A DNA stretch of 64,000 nucleotides from Ornithodoros turicata (GCF_037126465.1 NC_088202.1:100719962-100783961); one strand, 5' to 3'; positions 1 through 12,258 are shown, counted from the first letter of the stretch. Made by a program: numbers and translations. Notes: generated by a model from the sequence alone, not told the origin.

Positions 1-2430
1 TCAAGGCGCAATTAAATCTTAGGCATGTCTCTGTCGGAGGCTACCTCAACTTCTGTCATGGCATTATCGACAGATTTCAAACTCTTAACGTTTATGATCG
101 TAAAGCGAACTCGTCTGAGCTCCAGAGGCCGTCTCGATAAATTGGATAAGCTTTAGAATGCCGTCGACATCAAACGGAAAGTATTCGCGTAAGACGACCG
201 TTACATTACGGAGACAGAGAGATTTCAAAGTAATGCTTTCGAAACACCAAAGTTTCAGTTACTCGCCAAAATTTGCCGAACGAAGTTAAGCTAACGTTAG
301 CCTACTGACGCACACACAACAAAAACATCAGAAAATTCCCGGCCTACATGACAGGTAGCAGCAGTAAATCAGCATGACACAACAATAAAACGTCGCAATC
401 AATATCTCAGCAATTCACCTGGACTGACGGCTCAGAAATGGAGAACAGAACAATTTTTGCTTAACTTCACAGATTATCACAGTTTTCGCTCTCAGGAACT
501 AAAGGTTGCTGTGACAAAACTTGACCAAATTATGCGGCTCCACATAGTGCATAGCGTGACACTTTTCTAGAGCATTGCAGGAGTAATCTCATCTTCTCTT
601 CCATCCGTTCTACCACTTGCATGAGCATTTATATTATCTCTCTTTTCTGGTCATGACCGATAGTAAGGTATCCTTTCGTGGTACTCTTTCGTGTATTTCG
701 ATACTCTGTTCCAATTTAGTGCCCCAATTTACGAGTACATATGTTTCAGTAGAGTAATTTTGCACACGACGGCGCTGAGCACATGCGGTGTATCACCTCA
801 CGTAAAGAACAATTCACGTTATGCTCACCTTATCGTTCTTGATCCAGTTTATCTATTGAAGTATGCATATCGTAATCGACATCATATCGCACCTCGCACT
901 CAGTCAAATATCCGCCCTTCTCACCTCACTTTCAGTATTCCCGGTTGTCGTTCCTCTCGTTCACGGCTGAATGGGAAGCACCTCACCGTATCCAAGTGCA
1001 CTGTCAGCAATGGTAGTGGTTCACGGGAAGGGTTTACACACAGTCCAGCTGTGACGTCGAGGAAAAGAGGCGTGAAGCTTTTGTTTCGACGTTTACGACG
1101 TTCGCCAGCAAATCGACGTTTAGCAGTTTCGAGAGAGTGAGGTGGTCAACATAGTCAACATATCCTCTGGAACGCCTTTGTGACAACTTGAAAGTTCCCA
1201 CATCGTGAGGTCGTGTAGGCACGTGTCTGCATTTTACACGGGAGGGAACATCAAACATCTCGGGCTGTTTGAACCCATCATACAAGTCATTCGTCTCGCA
1301 CGTCATTCATTGTTGTGCAAAGCGAGTCTCATGACTGAGAGGTTGCTTCCCGACTTGTACGTGACACGTTACAAGTTATTGCGTTGCTAGTAGTGAATTA
1401 CTTTCTGGAGTAATCTTGCGAGTAATCGATTAATTTTGCGAGCTAGTATTTTTTTTTTGTTTCAAGTAATCTGATTACAATTTTTGGTAATCGGTTACCT
1501 TTCAGCTAAGCTTATATTGCATTGACGAAACCGGCCCACAGGCTCCATCACAGCCTCTCCTATCTGCTTTGCTTTGTAAGTCGTTGCAATAACATTCGGC
1601 ACAATCCATTTTGAGTGCCTCAGGGCACCCTAATATCTTCCTACCCCAACCAGCCGTATGTATAGTTGGTCAAGCTTCAGACATAGTGAGCTACCTGGAA
1701 GTTCCAAGTTAGAATGTAGCGCGGCCGAGCGCTTCTATTGTGAAGACCTCATGGATCAACGCTGTGGAGGGAGATGCTCAGAACGCTGAGTTCGTAGTTG
1801 CGATTGTACTTGCTCTTCGACGCTGCCTTGTCGACTAGTTGTTTCTTTGTTTGTAAGAAAAAAACAAGGAGAAATTGAACTCGTCTCCCGACTTGTTCTG
1901 CTACTCCTAACAAAAATTATCACCCCACCCCACCCCCCAAAACTACTTCCCAGGTCCTCTACTCTCAAGTTCGCTATTCACTGTTCAGAAGTCCACTATC
2001 CACATGTTCACTAGAAGTCCACAATTAAACACTATTCACAATTATCCCAAGATCATGCACACAGGTCGACTAGTTGTCCTGATTCATCGCCATGGTTTCA
2101 GCTTTTCGGAAATGTTTATAGTGTTTTGAAGAGAAAATATGAAAACAATGTGTTGTTTAAATGCATGACGTGTTTACACAAACAAAATCTCCTCTCCTGT
2201 TCATAAGTGACGAACTCCAATCTCAAAAAGCGGGTCAAGGTATCCGTAATTTCACGAACTTTAATTAGCCATGTGACTTATTATTATTGAGAGTAACGGT
2301 TAAATTAACGCATCGCTTTGCTAGCAGTTACTTGATTACAGTTCTAGCCGAGTAATTTGTAGGGTAAAAATTATTTTTGTCAGAAGAATAATAGCAACGG
2401 TAATACATTACTTTTTCGAGTGACGTGTAC
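1..2430. other. No gene recognised
   Basis: I see no exon set, RNA gene or recognisable repeat end here. Open frames up to 149 codons occur on the + strand (691-1140), but they lack family motifs and splice logic. The base composition is ordinary and no tandem structure stands out. Confidence 0.5.
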
Positions 2431-2491
2431 AAGTCTTGCTTTATAGGTGCTGTTCCTCGCGTCTCGTTTCTTCTTGCTTCCAACACCGGCC

Positions 2492-2543
2492 TTATAGCCT
2501 CCGTCGCTGCTGCGCCATTAAAATACTAATCATCATCATCATC
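2492..2543 (+). repeat. 3' tail of a retroposon with an (ATC)n end
   Basis: A stretch reading TTATAGCCTCCG...GCGCCATTAAAATAC and ending in an ATC microsatellite recurs almost identically at 62712-62763. A shared 3' terminus plus a short simple-repeat tail is typical of non-LTR retrotransposons and the SINEs that use them. The family was not identified. Confidence 0.55.
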
Positions 2544-2659
2544 CAACACCGGCCGTGTGCCGGAGATCTAGTACTTCCATCTACGCTCGGTGGGAGCCAG
2601 ACTTTTTCAAATTTCAAAAGTCGTTTTTATGATTCCGCCTTCGTTTTCAAGTGAGATAT

Positions 2660-3790
2660 TTTACAACTGTGTTCAGTTCGTGTAAATGATTGTGGGAATA
2701 CCCCAAGACTGAAACCCATTTGGTTGCGAAATCTCCCTTTAAAGCGCTAGATAACAAGCGGAGTCTCTCTCGCTTCGGCCATGACCAAGCAATTATCCGA
2801 TGGTCTTGGCACGCCCAGGCACATACGAAGGCTACGTGCCAGAAGACACTGAAGCTTAGGCTCGGAGGATGGCGAGATCCCGTGTTGTTCTTGCAGACCA
2901 TACAAGAGCGGAACACGTACCAGGGCTCGATGAATGGCCGAGAGAGATCGCGCATCGCAGCCCCAGCTAAGGCCAGCAATGTGTCGCACTACAATAATCC
3001 CCCCGTAGAGTTTCGCCTCTAGGCCCGCTATATGTTTTCCCCACGAGAGTCGGGAGCCCAGCGTTACACCCAAGAACTTGCATGAGGTCGAGTACTGGAG
3101 CTGTTTTCCAACCACAAAAACACGATATGGAAGCATGTTCTTTCGCGTGAAGGCGATAATGTCTGCCTTCTTCCACGAGATATCTAAGCCTGACATCAAC
3201 AGGTATTGGTAACAGGTAACAACAGGTAACAGGTATTGGTGTATGGAGTTCAGGGCTGACTGCAGGCGTTATTGAAGGGCTGGGCGAGAGTTCCCGGTGG
3301 TGCAAACGCAGATGTCGTCAGCATAAATAGATAAATATACTTTCCTTCCGATGCAGTCCTTAAGACCTACCATAACTACGTTGAAGAGAAGTAGGCTAAG
3401 CACACTTCCCTGTGGACCCGTGGTCTGATGGAACCGGGCGCGGTATCTCCTTCAGCTGTGCGGTGAAACGGTATCCTACCACGAAGGAAATCCGTGATCC
3501 AACGCATGGTCATTGATGGCAAAGAAGCACATGTAAGCATATAGAGGATCATAATGGGAATGACTGTGTCATATGTCCGCTTCACATCGAGGAATATAGC
3601 CACCATTATCGTTTTGCGGGCCATTGCTTCCTGTACTGCGGACACTACGTCCAAAACGGAATCCAGCGCCGAGCGATGCCGACGGAAACCAGACAAATTT
3701 TGGGGGGAAGAAGGATCTCTTCTCGAGCCACCATTCGAGTCTGTGAAGTATCATGCGCTGGAATAATCCAACAAGGAGCACCCAGATACA
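2660..3790 (-). pseudogene. Decayed non-LTR retrotransposon, reverse transcriptase region
   Basis: On the - strand the segment contains reverse transcriptase pieces in several frames. Around 3696-3560 a 'SGFRRHRSALD' block is followed by a motif-A-like 'AIFLDVKRTYDT'. The catalytic block 'IYADDICV' lies near 3314-3328 in another frame. The post-RT region (3199-2747) contains 'SWKKADIIAFTRK', 'LGVTLGSRLSWGKHIAG' and 'CLGVPRP'. These are characteristic of I/Jockey-like LINEs common in ticks. Stop codons and frame changes break the ORF, so it is inactive. Neither the endonuclease nor the 5' end is present. Clade assignment is inference. Confidence 0.85.
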
Positions 3791-3857
3791 CTGCTATATT
3801 GATTTCTTTTATTTCGCTGTGTTTTAACCGATTCCCTGTCTTTCGAAAGGAGACAGT

Positions 3858-4962
3858 AAGGGTCGATTCACACGATGCAACTTTAGTTGCGCGCAACCAG
3901 AGTGCGCCACCAGGTTGCGCCGTACACAGGGGTGGCATCCAATGTATTGCTCCGTAGACGAAAGCGTGCTGGGCGAACGCAATGCATCCTGAACAGGCCC
4001 TGGTCGCACGTCACAGGAAACGTCAATGCACACGTGACCTTAAAGATGGCGGAGCCCGTGATCAACGGCTAAGCCGTTTGTAAACAATGCGGTCGTTGTT
4101 TCTGCGCGACGTTTTGGGTGTCTTTCGATCACGGTAATCATTTTTATCCGATAATCTCGCAATAAAACGCGCAGTTTTGCACATAGGGCCTCGTATTGTT
4201 GGCGACTTCCAGAGGTGTGATGACGACCGCGCGTTAAGACTCACTGAGCCGATGCGATGTACTTAAACTAAAAAGAAATGGGCTACCATGTTACGGAAGA
4301 AGCACCGCATAGTTTACGCTGGCAAAATACGTCCTTCTCTTGGCGTTGTGAAGACGGAAATATGTCAGTAAGCGGCAAAACGACATGTTAACAAAGTCAC
4401 ATGACCTCAAAATGACGTTTTCTATGACGTGCGACCAGGACAAGATGGCAGTCTTGCCAAAAGCACCCGCTTGAGGTTAGTTAAAACAATGGCTGGTTTG
4501 TGTCACCCCTGTGGCATGGTATGAACTGAGAAACTCTGGTTACGCAATCCGAGTTGCAGGAGTTGCACAGCCGATCGCTGCACGAGCGATTTCTCCTGCA
4601 ACTCTAGGCGCAACCTGTCAGTCACGGCTCCTCCTTGCAAGCGCGTATAATCAGGACGACTTCTATGTGTCAGTTATTGCAGCGGCGGGACGCGGGATGA
4701 TGAAATTATCACTGACCAGTGGAAATTATGCAAAATTATGGAAGTCGAAGCGGATTGAAGTCGCAATGAATGGCAGTCGCAGTACGATCGACGAAAATGA
4801 TGACAGTGATGTTTTTTCGCGCCATCTGGCGTGCCCGGTGACCACTTCGACATTCCGAGTTGCTCGCGCCGTAACAGGGACCCATTTGGTGCAACTTCAG
4901 TTGCGCGCCACTGTAGCGGGGACCGAGTTGCAGCATAAGGTTGCATCGTGTGAACCGACACT
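3858..4962. repeat. Inverted-repeat DNA element (MITE-like), about 1.1 kb
   Basis: The left end reads GGTCGATTCACACGATGCAA and the right end is its near inverse complement (TTGCATCGTGTGAACCGAC). Beyond the shared core, both sides carry further variants of TTGCGCGC and GCAACT. An internal inverted repeat (GAGTTGCAGGAG / CTCCTGCAACTC) lies near 4551-4605. No transposase ORF is visible. The flanking 8-mers are only partly alike, so the superfamily is uncertain. Confidence 0.65.
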
Positions 4963-5384
4963 AGACTGTGCGTAATGCTGCTATTGCTCGACAAGTTAAT
5001 TTTAATCAGCTCTGACTGGAAAAACTAAGGATTAAAGCAGCAGCTCAAAACTTTGCTATTACTGTTTTCATGCTTCCTCAATTTTTAAAAGTTAATTCAG
5101 TCTCTAATAAAGCGGCGGAAAACATTGAATTGTTTGGTGCCACATGACCTAAGTTTGTCAAACCTCGACCAAGGGCGTGATCGGCCAAGAATTGCTGAGA
5201 AGAGAAAACAAAAAAAGATAAGCACGACCCCACCACTGAACTAACTTAACCCATCACTCCAAAGACTCCAGTTCATAACCGTCCTTCCCCGCGCCTTCTT
5301 CCTAAATGTGGCGAGCATTCTTTTTACAGCGAAGCCCCAGCGGGAGGGGGGCGTTCTTCGTTCCGCTCCTGTCAGCCGTAACGA

Positions 5385-6025
5385 GGTATGAACGAGGTTC
5401 GTCAGAGCGAAAGCCGGTCCTAGAGCATCGAGGAAGGATGCACAGTATGTGCTACTGAGCAACAAGGTATAGACGAAACACGTCAAAGCGAGAGCCGGAC
5501 ACAGAACATCGAGGAAGGATACACAGTATACCACTGAGCAACTAGCTATAGACGAAACACGTCAGAGCGGGAACGGGTGGTAGCTAGAGCATCGAGGAAT
5601 GATGAACAGTATACCGCTGACTAGCGAGGTATAGATGAAGTACTTGTACATTAGAGCGAAAGTCGGTCGTAGAGCAGCTATATGAAGGATGCACTGTATA
5701 CCGCTGAGCAACGAAGCATGGACGAACTACGCCAGATCGGAAACGGGTTGTAAGCATCGAGGCAGGATGCACAGTATACCGCTTGCAACAAGGAACAGAC
5801 GATGTACATCACAGCGAGAGCCGGTGGTAGGAAGGATACGCAGTAGACCGCTGTGTTACGAGTAACAGATGAACTATATACGTGATAGCACGTGCTGCTT
5901 GTATGCAGATGATTCACTCATTGATTCATTGATGACTCCGATGATTCAGTTTCAGTGGTAGAACATTCGGATGAGGAAGGATGCACAGTATACCGCAGAG
6001 CAACGAAGTATAGACGACCCCATAT
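5385..6025. repeat. Diverged tandem repeat, period about 70-90 bp
   Basis: About seven copies of a unit built on GAGGAAGGATGCACAGTATA, then CCGCTGAGCAACGAGGTATA, then GACGAA...CGTCAGAGCG follow head to tail. The GAGGAAGGAT landmark recurs near 5428, 5510, 5591, 5683, 5758, 5826 and 5971. Copies differ by substitutions and small indels, so the array is old. Open frames across it are repeat by-products. Confidence 0.8.
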
Positions 6026-6714
6026 TCTTATCTCCTCTCTATCATTGGGGCAACTGTCAAATCCCGCTCGTCCGAACTTCCTCATGCCTTCTCAGATGCT
6101 GCGAAAGAAGCAAATGTCGACATACCTCCTCGTGAGGTCTGCCACACGTGGACAGGTTTGTCACCACGTATCTCCCCAACAGCATGTCACGATGTCACAG
6201 AGCAAACGCCCAGTGACACAACGCCTGCAGCACGACGACCGGGCGCCTTTCACGCAAATTTTCTACAATTCGAGGATGGCTTTCGTTCAAAGCGGTTGTT
6301 CACTCCGTTAGAGGGAAGAAATTGCTGTGTATTGGCATCGAGGCGGAAGACCAGTCACAAGGATTGGCTCCCATATAACTATATCAACAAGCTAGGACTA
6401 AAACTAGAACTAGTGCAATGCCAACTCCTGCTTGTGAAATCACGTCACGTTAAGAAAGAAAGAAACGGAAGAAATTGCGCAAGGGGGGATATGAGGAATA
6501 CTCGCCAAATAATTCGGAGCCCTAGAAACAACTTTTGCGGACTCTTGAGAACTGATCAGCATCGGCGATCAGTTGTTAGGGTGTCTGCCTACTACTCCTA
6601 TTGTTTCAGTTTGAACTCGGCCAAGGACGCTGGCACCTTGGTGATAGCCAGGTTGCAAGTTGCTTGGACACGTCGACTTCCACAAGGGACGTAAAATACT
6701 GTTAGCCCTGTGGT

Positions 6715-7015
6715 GATATTTTGTGGCACGTTAAAGAACCCTCAGGTGGGCAAAATTCATCTGCAGAGCGCGACTACTATGGCGTTGAACATGATCATTG
6801 TAGTCTCGCCAAGGTGGTGGTGGTAGTGGTGATAGGGCTTGCCGTTGTCGGCCTCACGTATGTGGGCAACGTCACGACTCACGCCCTGGGGGAATGTGCG
6901 TCCTGGGCCGACTTCTAAGGGAACTGTGCCGACATATGTCTGAAAGCGTCTGAGGAAAACCCAGGAAAAACCCCAGACAGCACAGCTTTCAAGTCTCACA
7001 GTCTCAAGTTTCACA
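6715..7015. repeat. SINE-type repeat fragments, two families
   Basis: 6715-6812 contains GGCACGTTAAAGAACCC, then a G/C-rich run ending ...GTAGTCTCGCC. This is the conserved body and tail of a SINE type widespread in ticks and other invertebrates (recalled, not searched). 6815-7015 contains GCTTGCCGTTGTCGGCC and GGGAACTGTGCCGACAT, followed by AAACCCAGG-like text. It resembles 14415-14480 and 61045-61120. Both pieces are truncated. Confidence 0.55.
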
Positions 7016-7593
7016 GTTCACAAGTTCACAATTCACAATGCTGCTAAACGTACAGCTCAACGATAGGTTAGGTGAAACACATCGCATATGACCACGTTAG
7101 TTGCGTAATTGTTTTCCCACATCTTCGATAGGACCAACAGCCACGGGTATACGGCATCCGATAGCTGATATGGTAGGTCCAAAGTCATGCTGAAGACAGC
7201 TGTTGGGAATGGTATCCCACCTCCGACTGTGCTCTCTGGGGGAAAATAAGTTATTCGATAACAGAAGACCGTGGAGTGACGTATTACTGGCTACTAGGCA
7301 GAACCAGTAGTGTCATATGGTCAAGCAGTTCCTTCTATGGTGTATTTTTTGTCCTTGCTCACTTACCTCAACGTTTCTTATCCGAAGTATTTCTAGTCGC
7401 ACTTAATATTGTGCATGAGAGTGCCGAAAACTTTTTTTCTGTCAAATGCTGTTATTGTACTCACCTTCAGTGTCACACTTTCTAATTTCCATGCCAAACT
7501 TGGCGTGAAGGAAATGTTGGCGGGGGAACCCGCAGCTCGCATGGGTGTAGAAAATCTGCAAACGGGATGGATGCCCACAATAACTCTCTTCAG

Positions 7594-7642
7594 CGTCCCC
7601 GACCATTCGACAGCTCGAGCAACGCAACAAGAACGTGCACAA
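7594..7642 (+). other. Exon-like segment A, 49 nt
   Basis: Preceded by ACTCTCTTCAG (acceptor-like) and followed by GTAAGTAGG (strong donor). Exactly 49 nt long, ending in GCACAA. Read as one base plus 16 codons it encodes VPDHSTARATQQERAQ. A second segment of the same length with the same end lies at 8232-8280. I recognise no protein family and no flanking exons, so the call rests on splice signals and duplication only. Confidence 0.3.
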
Positions 7643-7974
7643 GTAAGTAGGAACAAGTATACCTCGAAAACTCGCCATGACACACAGCCAGCGCGTTCGC
7701 TGGACTTATTTTACTGTGCGTTAAATCTGGCGACATATGCATGCATTCAGTATTGTTTCCCATAACAAATGGTCGCACGGGAGTGAGAAAATACGATTCT
7801 CTTTATTTGCAAGTGCCATTCACATCAATACTGTAACTCACGTAAAAGAATAAAAGAAATATTACACAATGCTACTGGCATCCTGGCATACACGGCGGTG
7901 GGCCAACGTCATATTACGATCTGGGTACTTACCTTGGTTCTCAACCAACCATGGGACTTTCCAGTTTAAAGTGG

Positions 7975-8096
7975 TACCGATGGCCTGGACGTGAACGACT
8001 GTCTTATCAAATTTCCGCGGGCGGACAAAATTAATCCACAGACCGACTATGGCGCCGACGATCATAGTTGTCTCGCGGCGTAAAGACACGAATTAC
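7975..8096. repeat. SINE tail fragment
   Basis: AAATTAATCCACAGACCGAC, then TATGGCGCCGACGATCATAG and TTGTCTCGCGGCGTAAA match the 3' part of the repeat at 6715-6812 in the same orientation. Its end sits about 130 bp upstream of exon-like segment B. A short related piece (ATTGTCTCGCGGCGTA) occurs near 52480. Confidence 0.5.
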
Positions 8097-8231
8097 CATT
8101 ACCATCGAGTGGCTTCACATAACGACTGGGACGATGGACCACGGATCTCAAAAGTCAACTTCATACACGGAAAGCTTGTGGCTACGGTGTAACCATCAGT
8201 CTTCTTCGTTCCTTTTTGTACATTGTTTCAG

Positions 8232-8280
8232 CGTTTGTACAAACGAAATTGAAGAAACAACCTCGAGAAACAATGCACAA
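8232..8280 (+). other. Exon-like segment B, 49 nt
   Basis: A long pyrimidine-rich run (TCTTCGTTCC...TTGTTTCAG) precedes it and GTGAGC follows. The segment is 49 nt long and ends in GCACAA, exactly as segment A does. In the same phase it encodes VCTNEIEETTSRNNAQ, which shares the Val start, mid Thr and Arg, and the Ala-Gln end with segment A. It may be a tandem or alternative exon of an unrecognised gene. A degraded third unit may lie near 8560-8620. Confidence 0.3.
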
Positions 8281-8619
8281 GTGAGCGTAGAAAAATGCTG
8301 CGGCAGAAAGAGGAAAATACTACAACGGAGAAAATATTCAAGTACCTCACGGCAGTTGACGGTGTGACATCTCGACACGTCACTTATTATGTTGCAATAT
8401 GACAAACTTTCCCTGGTGATGTTGTCTCTGTATGTACATATATCGTACCTGACGTCGTGGTATTCGTATATGTGTGGTGGCGCTGCACTTTTCAAAGACA
8501 ATGAAGCACGCTCAAAGCACGCTCGTGGTGTGCTTCCGTGTACCGTCCACGGTCTCGGTGTATCTCAGTATGTTAACCATTACTTACAAGAAGTGGTATA
8601 ACCTCAAACACTCGATGAC

Positions 8620-9594
8620 TGCTCTCTATGTGCGCACATGCAATACCGCGCAAGCGCACCGACAACTAGCTTGGGATCCAGTGCGGTCACATGCATATAT
8701 TATAATCTCATTTGCCACTTGCCTTGTACGTGGACGCAACGACGATCAGTAGATAGCCACAGTCCAAAGCACTTTCTCAAGCACCTGCAACAAGTTTTCT
8801 TGGGACATGAACTGCTCGCAAGGAACAAGACTAAGAACTTCCCGAAATTTGAGAAATTGATATCCTCTAAAGAATCAACGTCGTTCCCCCAAGCACCACG
8901 CTACGCAGCTAGCACTGGTCGATGCCAGCGTGACTTCTGCCGTGGAAGATGACTTCATTGGCAGTGTGAACTGCTGCTGTCCTGGACAAGAGTAGTGCAC
9001 TGCTAACTAGACAGATGTGCACTTTCTGCCGCGGAAGCGCCCACAGGTGTTAGCCAGGCACCTCGCTGAACAAGACGGATATTCCGTATTTTTAGTGTCA
9101 TCATTTATTATCCCTCTAAGCACGGACGGATGAATTGGAAGCTGCCCAGGCGGGGCTGACGCAGCAAACAAGACGCAGCATTCCCAACGCCGTGTGGCAA
9201 TCTAGGCATCGCGGCGAAAGACTTGCTCAGCAGCCGAGTGCCAGGGGACGGGGCCGAAGTGCGCTAGACGAAAAGGGACACGGAAAGGGTGCGCCTGCGG
9301 TGGACCTGGCAACCTTTTTATTGCAACATGACAAATGGTGCGGAGATGTATCACACTGCCAACCGTACCTGGGTGTTGCGCTGCCCCCTTTTCACTTTCC
9401 TCTCTGTGCATACAGATTGTTTTCGTTTTTTTTTTTTTTCCTTCATTTTGTTTTCTTACATAAACATTCAAACAATGTGAAAAGGTACGAGAAAGACGAA
9501 GAAAGTGCAATGGCTGCGTTATAGCTCATGTCTAGTACTACTGTATGAATAATACAGACAGTAACACAGCACTGTATTAGGTACATAGATTTTG
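8620..9594. other. No gene recognised
   Basis: Open frames of about 100-130 codons occur on both strands (for example 9135-9524 +) without motifs, family similarity or splice context. A T-rich run at 9425-9440 is the only low-complexity feature. Confidence 0.4.
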
Positions 9595-9599
9595 GTATA

Positions 9600-9747
9600 G
9601 AGCTCTGCCCGGGTCCCCGACCCGACCCGCGGGCTGGGCCGGGTTTGTTATTGGCTGCGTGCTCCGAGTCGGGCCGGGCTTGAGCCGGGCCCAGGCCCAC
9701 AAACCTGTTTCCGAGAGTCAGTCTCGACCGGGTCACGCAGCTAATTC
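9600..9747. repeat. Fragment of a hAT-like MITE
   Basis: TAGAGCTCTGCCCGGGTC at the left, followed by CCCGACCCG/GGGCCGGG-rich text and a right end near CGGGTCACGCAG, resembles the TAGAGCNCTGC-ended elements at 12259, 41469 and 46948. The right terminus is degraded and no target-site duplication is seen. Confidence 0.4.
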
Positions 9748-9759
9748 CACGCAATGTAG

Positions 9760-10650
9760 GACTATTAGTTCATATCATCACGTGCTTGCGTCATTCCTGT
9801 GCATTGTATTTGCAAAAACAAGCAAGGGATTCTGGATTATGCTTATGATTCGACCACATATAACATTCTCAAAGCCACCTTCGTCTTTCGCCGTGTGCGG
9901 CATTAGTATGGTGTAATCTTCGCAGTTGTTTTCGAGTTTCTAAACCAGCACAGATTCCTGTCGGGCCGTTTTGTGGCCCTAGGGTATTCTTCGCAGCAGT
10001 GTTTCCGTGCCTGACAGATAGAGCACGCTTTACAGGCGCTGTGTGTGTGTGGGGGGGGGGGGGGATTTATTGATCACAGGCGTAAGCTCCCCGTTTCGTT
10101 TTGCATTAACGGTGCTTAGGAAGATAGCGACTTTCACTTTTGTTCTTTCTTTTTTTTTTCTTTTAACGAGCGATTCTATCGGGAGGGAATCGTACGACGT
10201 ACACAGCGCCGCAAACTGGGACGCCCGTCGGCGAGAGTGTCAACGTTACGTTTTGTAGCAGCTTGACAATATTGTGCGCTTCGACACGGTGTAGCTGCAC
10301 CCCACTCCCCCTCTCTTTTAGGTGATCATGCCATGACTTTCTGTACCTCCTCATTCCTTTCGTTCGCCCCTCCCCGTTATGTTCCAATATGGCGGCTACC
10401 GGATCTTCTGAGGTACATTTATTACTCTGCCTTAAATACAATTCTAAACCACTTTTTCGTATGTTTCGTTACTAAGAGAGTGTGTGTGTGCGTGTGTGTT
10501 CTAGAGAGCGTACGTCCTGATTGCTGCGTTATTTTGAATTCGGGACTACGGAGGAAACCCACGGTCAAGAATGGCAGGGGGTGCTTGGAGCCCCTCATCT
10601 CATTGTATAGCATACTACACTTAGGCTAACACGTCACTACTTTTGTCCCA
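9760..10650. other. No gene; simple repeats
   Basis: Contains a G run at 10051-10064, a T-rich run near 10147 and a GT-rich microsatellite near 10481-10500. No exon or RNA gene recognised. Confidence 0.4.
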
Positions 10651-10654
10651 CCTA

Positions 10655-11515
10655 TAGGCCCGGTTTCCCAACGCCGGTTAACTCTGAAACGAGATCAAGG
10701 CTAGGCCTTGATCAAAAGCCTTGATCGCCTCAAAAAATAATTGAGTGTTAACTTCAAGTTTAAACACGTTTAAGCTTAACAGCGTGACAGCTTAAACGTG
10801 CTTAAACTTGAAGTTATCACTCAATTCTTTTCTACAAACGTTAATTGGTGAGGCGATGAATGTCTCAGACCCGGTTTCAGTAACGCAAATTAACATTTGA
10901 ACCGATATCAACGGCCCGTTAACTTGAATTTAACGCTTAACTCTGCGTCACTAAAGGGAGTCATTGTCTCTGAAACATTATCACGCCACCAACTAACGTT
11001 TGTAAAAAGGAATTGAGTGTTAACTTAAGTTTTAGCAACCCTTGATCTCGGTACAAAGTTAATTAGCGTTGATGAAACCCGGCCTCAGCGACAATAGCTC
11101 CCTTTAGGCCCGGTTTCACCAACCCCGATTCACATTTGAACCTAGATCTTTAATGCTTAATCTTGATCTCGGTTCAAAGATAACCTCAGGAGGAAGATAA
11201 CCTGCGTTGGTGACACCGAGCCTAGGCCCGGTTTCACCAACGCCTGGGGGTCCAAAGCACCCCCCCCCCTTCGGAACTTTCCCAGGGGGTGTCTCTCCCC
11301 CCTGGGAAGTCTACCCAGCTGACACTCAAAATGGACGTTTCGAGGGATATCCAAAGAACCGTGTGTTTCATGCGAGTGATCACGAAAATCCTGTAAAAAT
11401 TTCCCTCGGACTTTGAACCGAGATCCCTTAACTTGAATTCAACGCTTAATTCTGCTTCACTAAAGAGAGCTACTGTCACTGAAACATTTATCATGCCACC
11501 AACTCATGCAGTCCT
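10655..11515. repeat. Cluster of 'GGCCCGGTTTCACCAACG' MITEs
   Basis: At least four full or partial copies lie nearly end to end, starting near 10659, 10869, 11107 and 11225. They begin TAGGCCCGGTTTCACCAACG and internally carry TTTGAAC...GATC, TTAACGCTTAA and CTGAAACATTATCACGCC. They end in the inverse TTGGTGAAACCGGGCC (variants). The first copy forms a long palindrome around 10745-10825 (TTAACTTCAAGTTTAAAC / GTTTAAACTTGAAGTTA variants). The fourth copy is split by another repeat at 11248-11405. Nested insertion at a preferred site explains the cluster. Confidence 0.75.
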
Positions 11516-11640
11516 TAGGATATCCCTCGAAACGTTCATTTTCAGTGTCAGCTGGGTCAGGGGGCCCGCCCCCCACCCCTGGGAAAGCTCCGCTCCGAGG
11601 GGGGGGGGGGGGGGCTCAGGTCCCCCAAGCTCCCCGTAGT
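11248..11640. repeat. Inverted arms of a G/C-run repeat
   Basis: 11256-11365 (CCCCCCC...CAGCTGACACTCAAAATG, GACGTTTCGAGGGATATCC) and 11515-11640 (GGATATCCCTCGAAACGTTC, TTTTCAGTGTCAGCTGGGT, then G-rich text) are inverse complements. They flank the tail of the split MITE. The pair looks like two insertions of one family in opposite orientation, or a foldback element. Confidence 0.55.
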
Positions 11641-12258
11641 CGGCGCCTATGGCGTGGAGGGTTTCTAGAGGGTGTGCAGATCAGAGGCATCTGTCTCACA
11701 CGTAACAGGTCAGTTGCTGCTGTCGTTCCAGCTATATGTTCCTGCACACACACGACGCGGTGGGAACGCCACAGACAAAACCAAAAAATCTATGGAGGGG
11801 TGCTTCACTGCTTCTTTAAGGGTACTAACATGGCTCCTCATGATGATTACTCTTAACAGTTCCGATCTGCTCGAAGGAAACTGTTGGAATTTGGACGAGC
11901 TCCGACAGGAAATTTGATATGTGATAAAATCCAGATTTTGACAAATTGCATGTATAGGAGGAAAAACGCACAAGTGTGACGAAGCGAACGAATCCTTGAA
12001 GGAAGTTACAACCACGGTGTTACAACGTATTTCATACGATACAACTCTTCACCGTCAAGAAAAATGATTTGGTTATTGCGAACTTAGACGCCAGAAGCGT
12101 AATAAATAAAGAAGTAGAACGTATTGTGTTAGAATGTGATCCGTACGTGATTGTCATCGCGGAGAGACCCAGCTTGATGATACCGTAAGAAATGCAGGAG
12201 TATGTCCTCCTGGCTACAGAATATTCCGTACATACAGAAGTGGAGGGGGAGTGGCAAT

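Noticed and set aside
691..1140. 149-codon + strand frame
   Set aside because: No domain, no splice context, composition like random translation, and an opposing frame overlaps it.
5955..6694. 118- and 178-codon + strand frames
   Set aside because: The first starts in the tandem array; the second runs from 6158 into sequence without motifs. No start context or neighbouring exon supports them.
9135..9524. 129-codon frame
   Set aside because: Ends in a poly-T-derived Phe run; no family resemblance.
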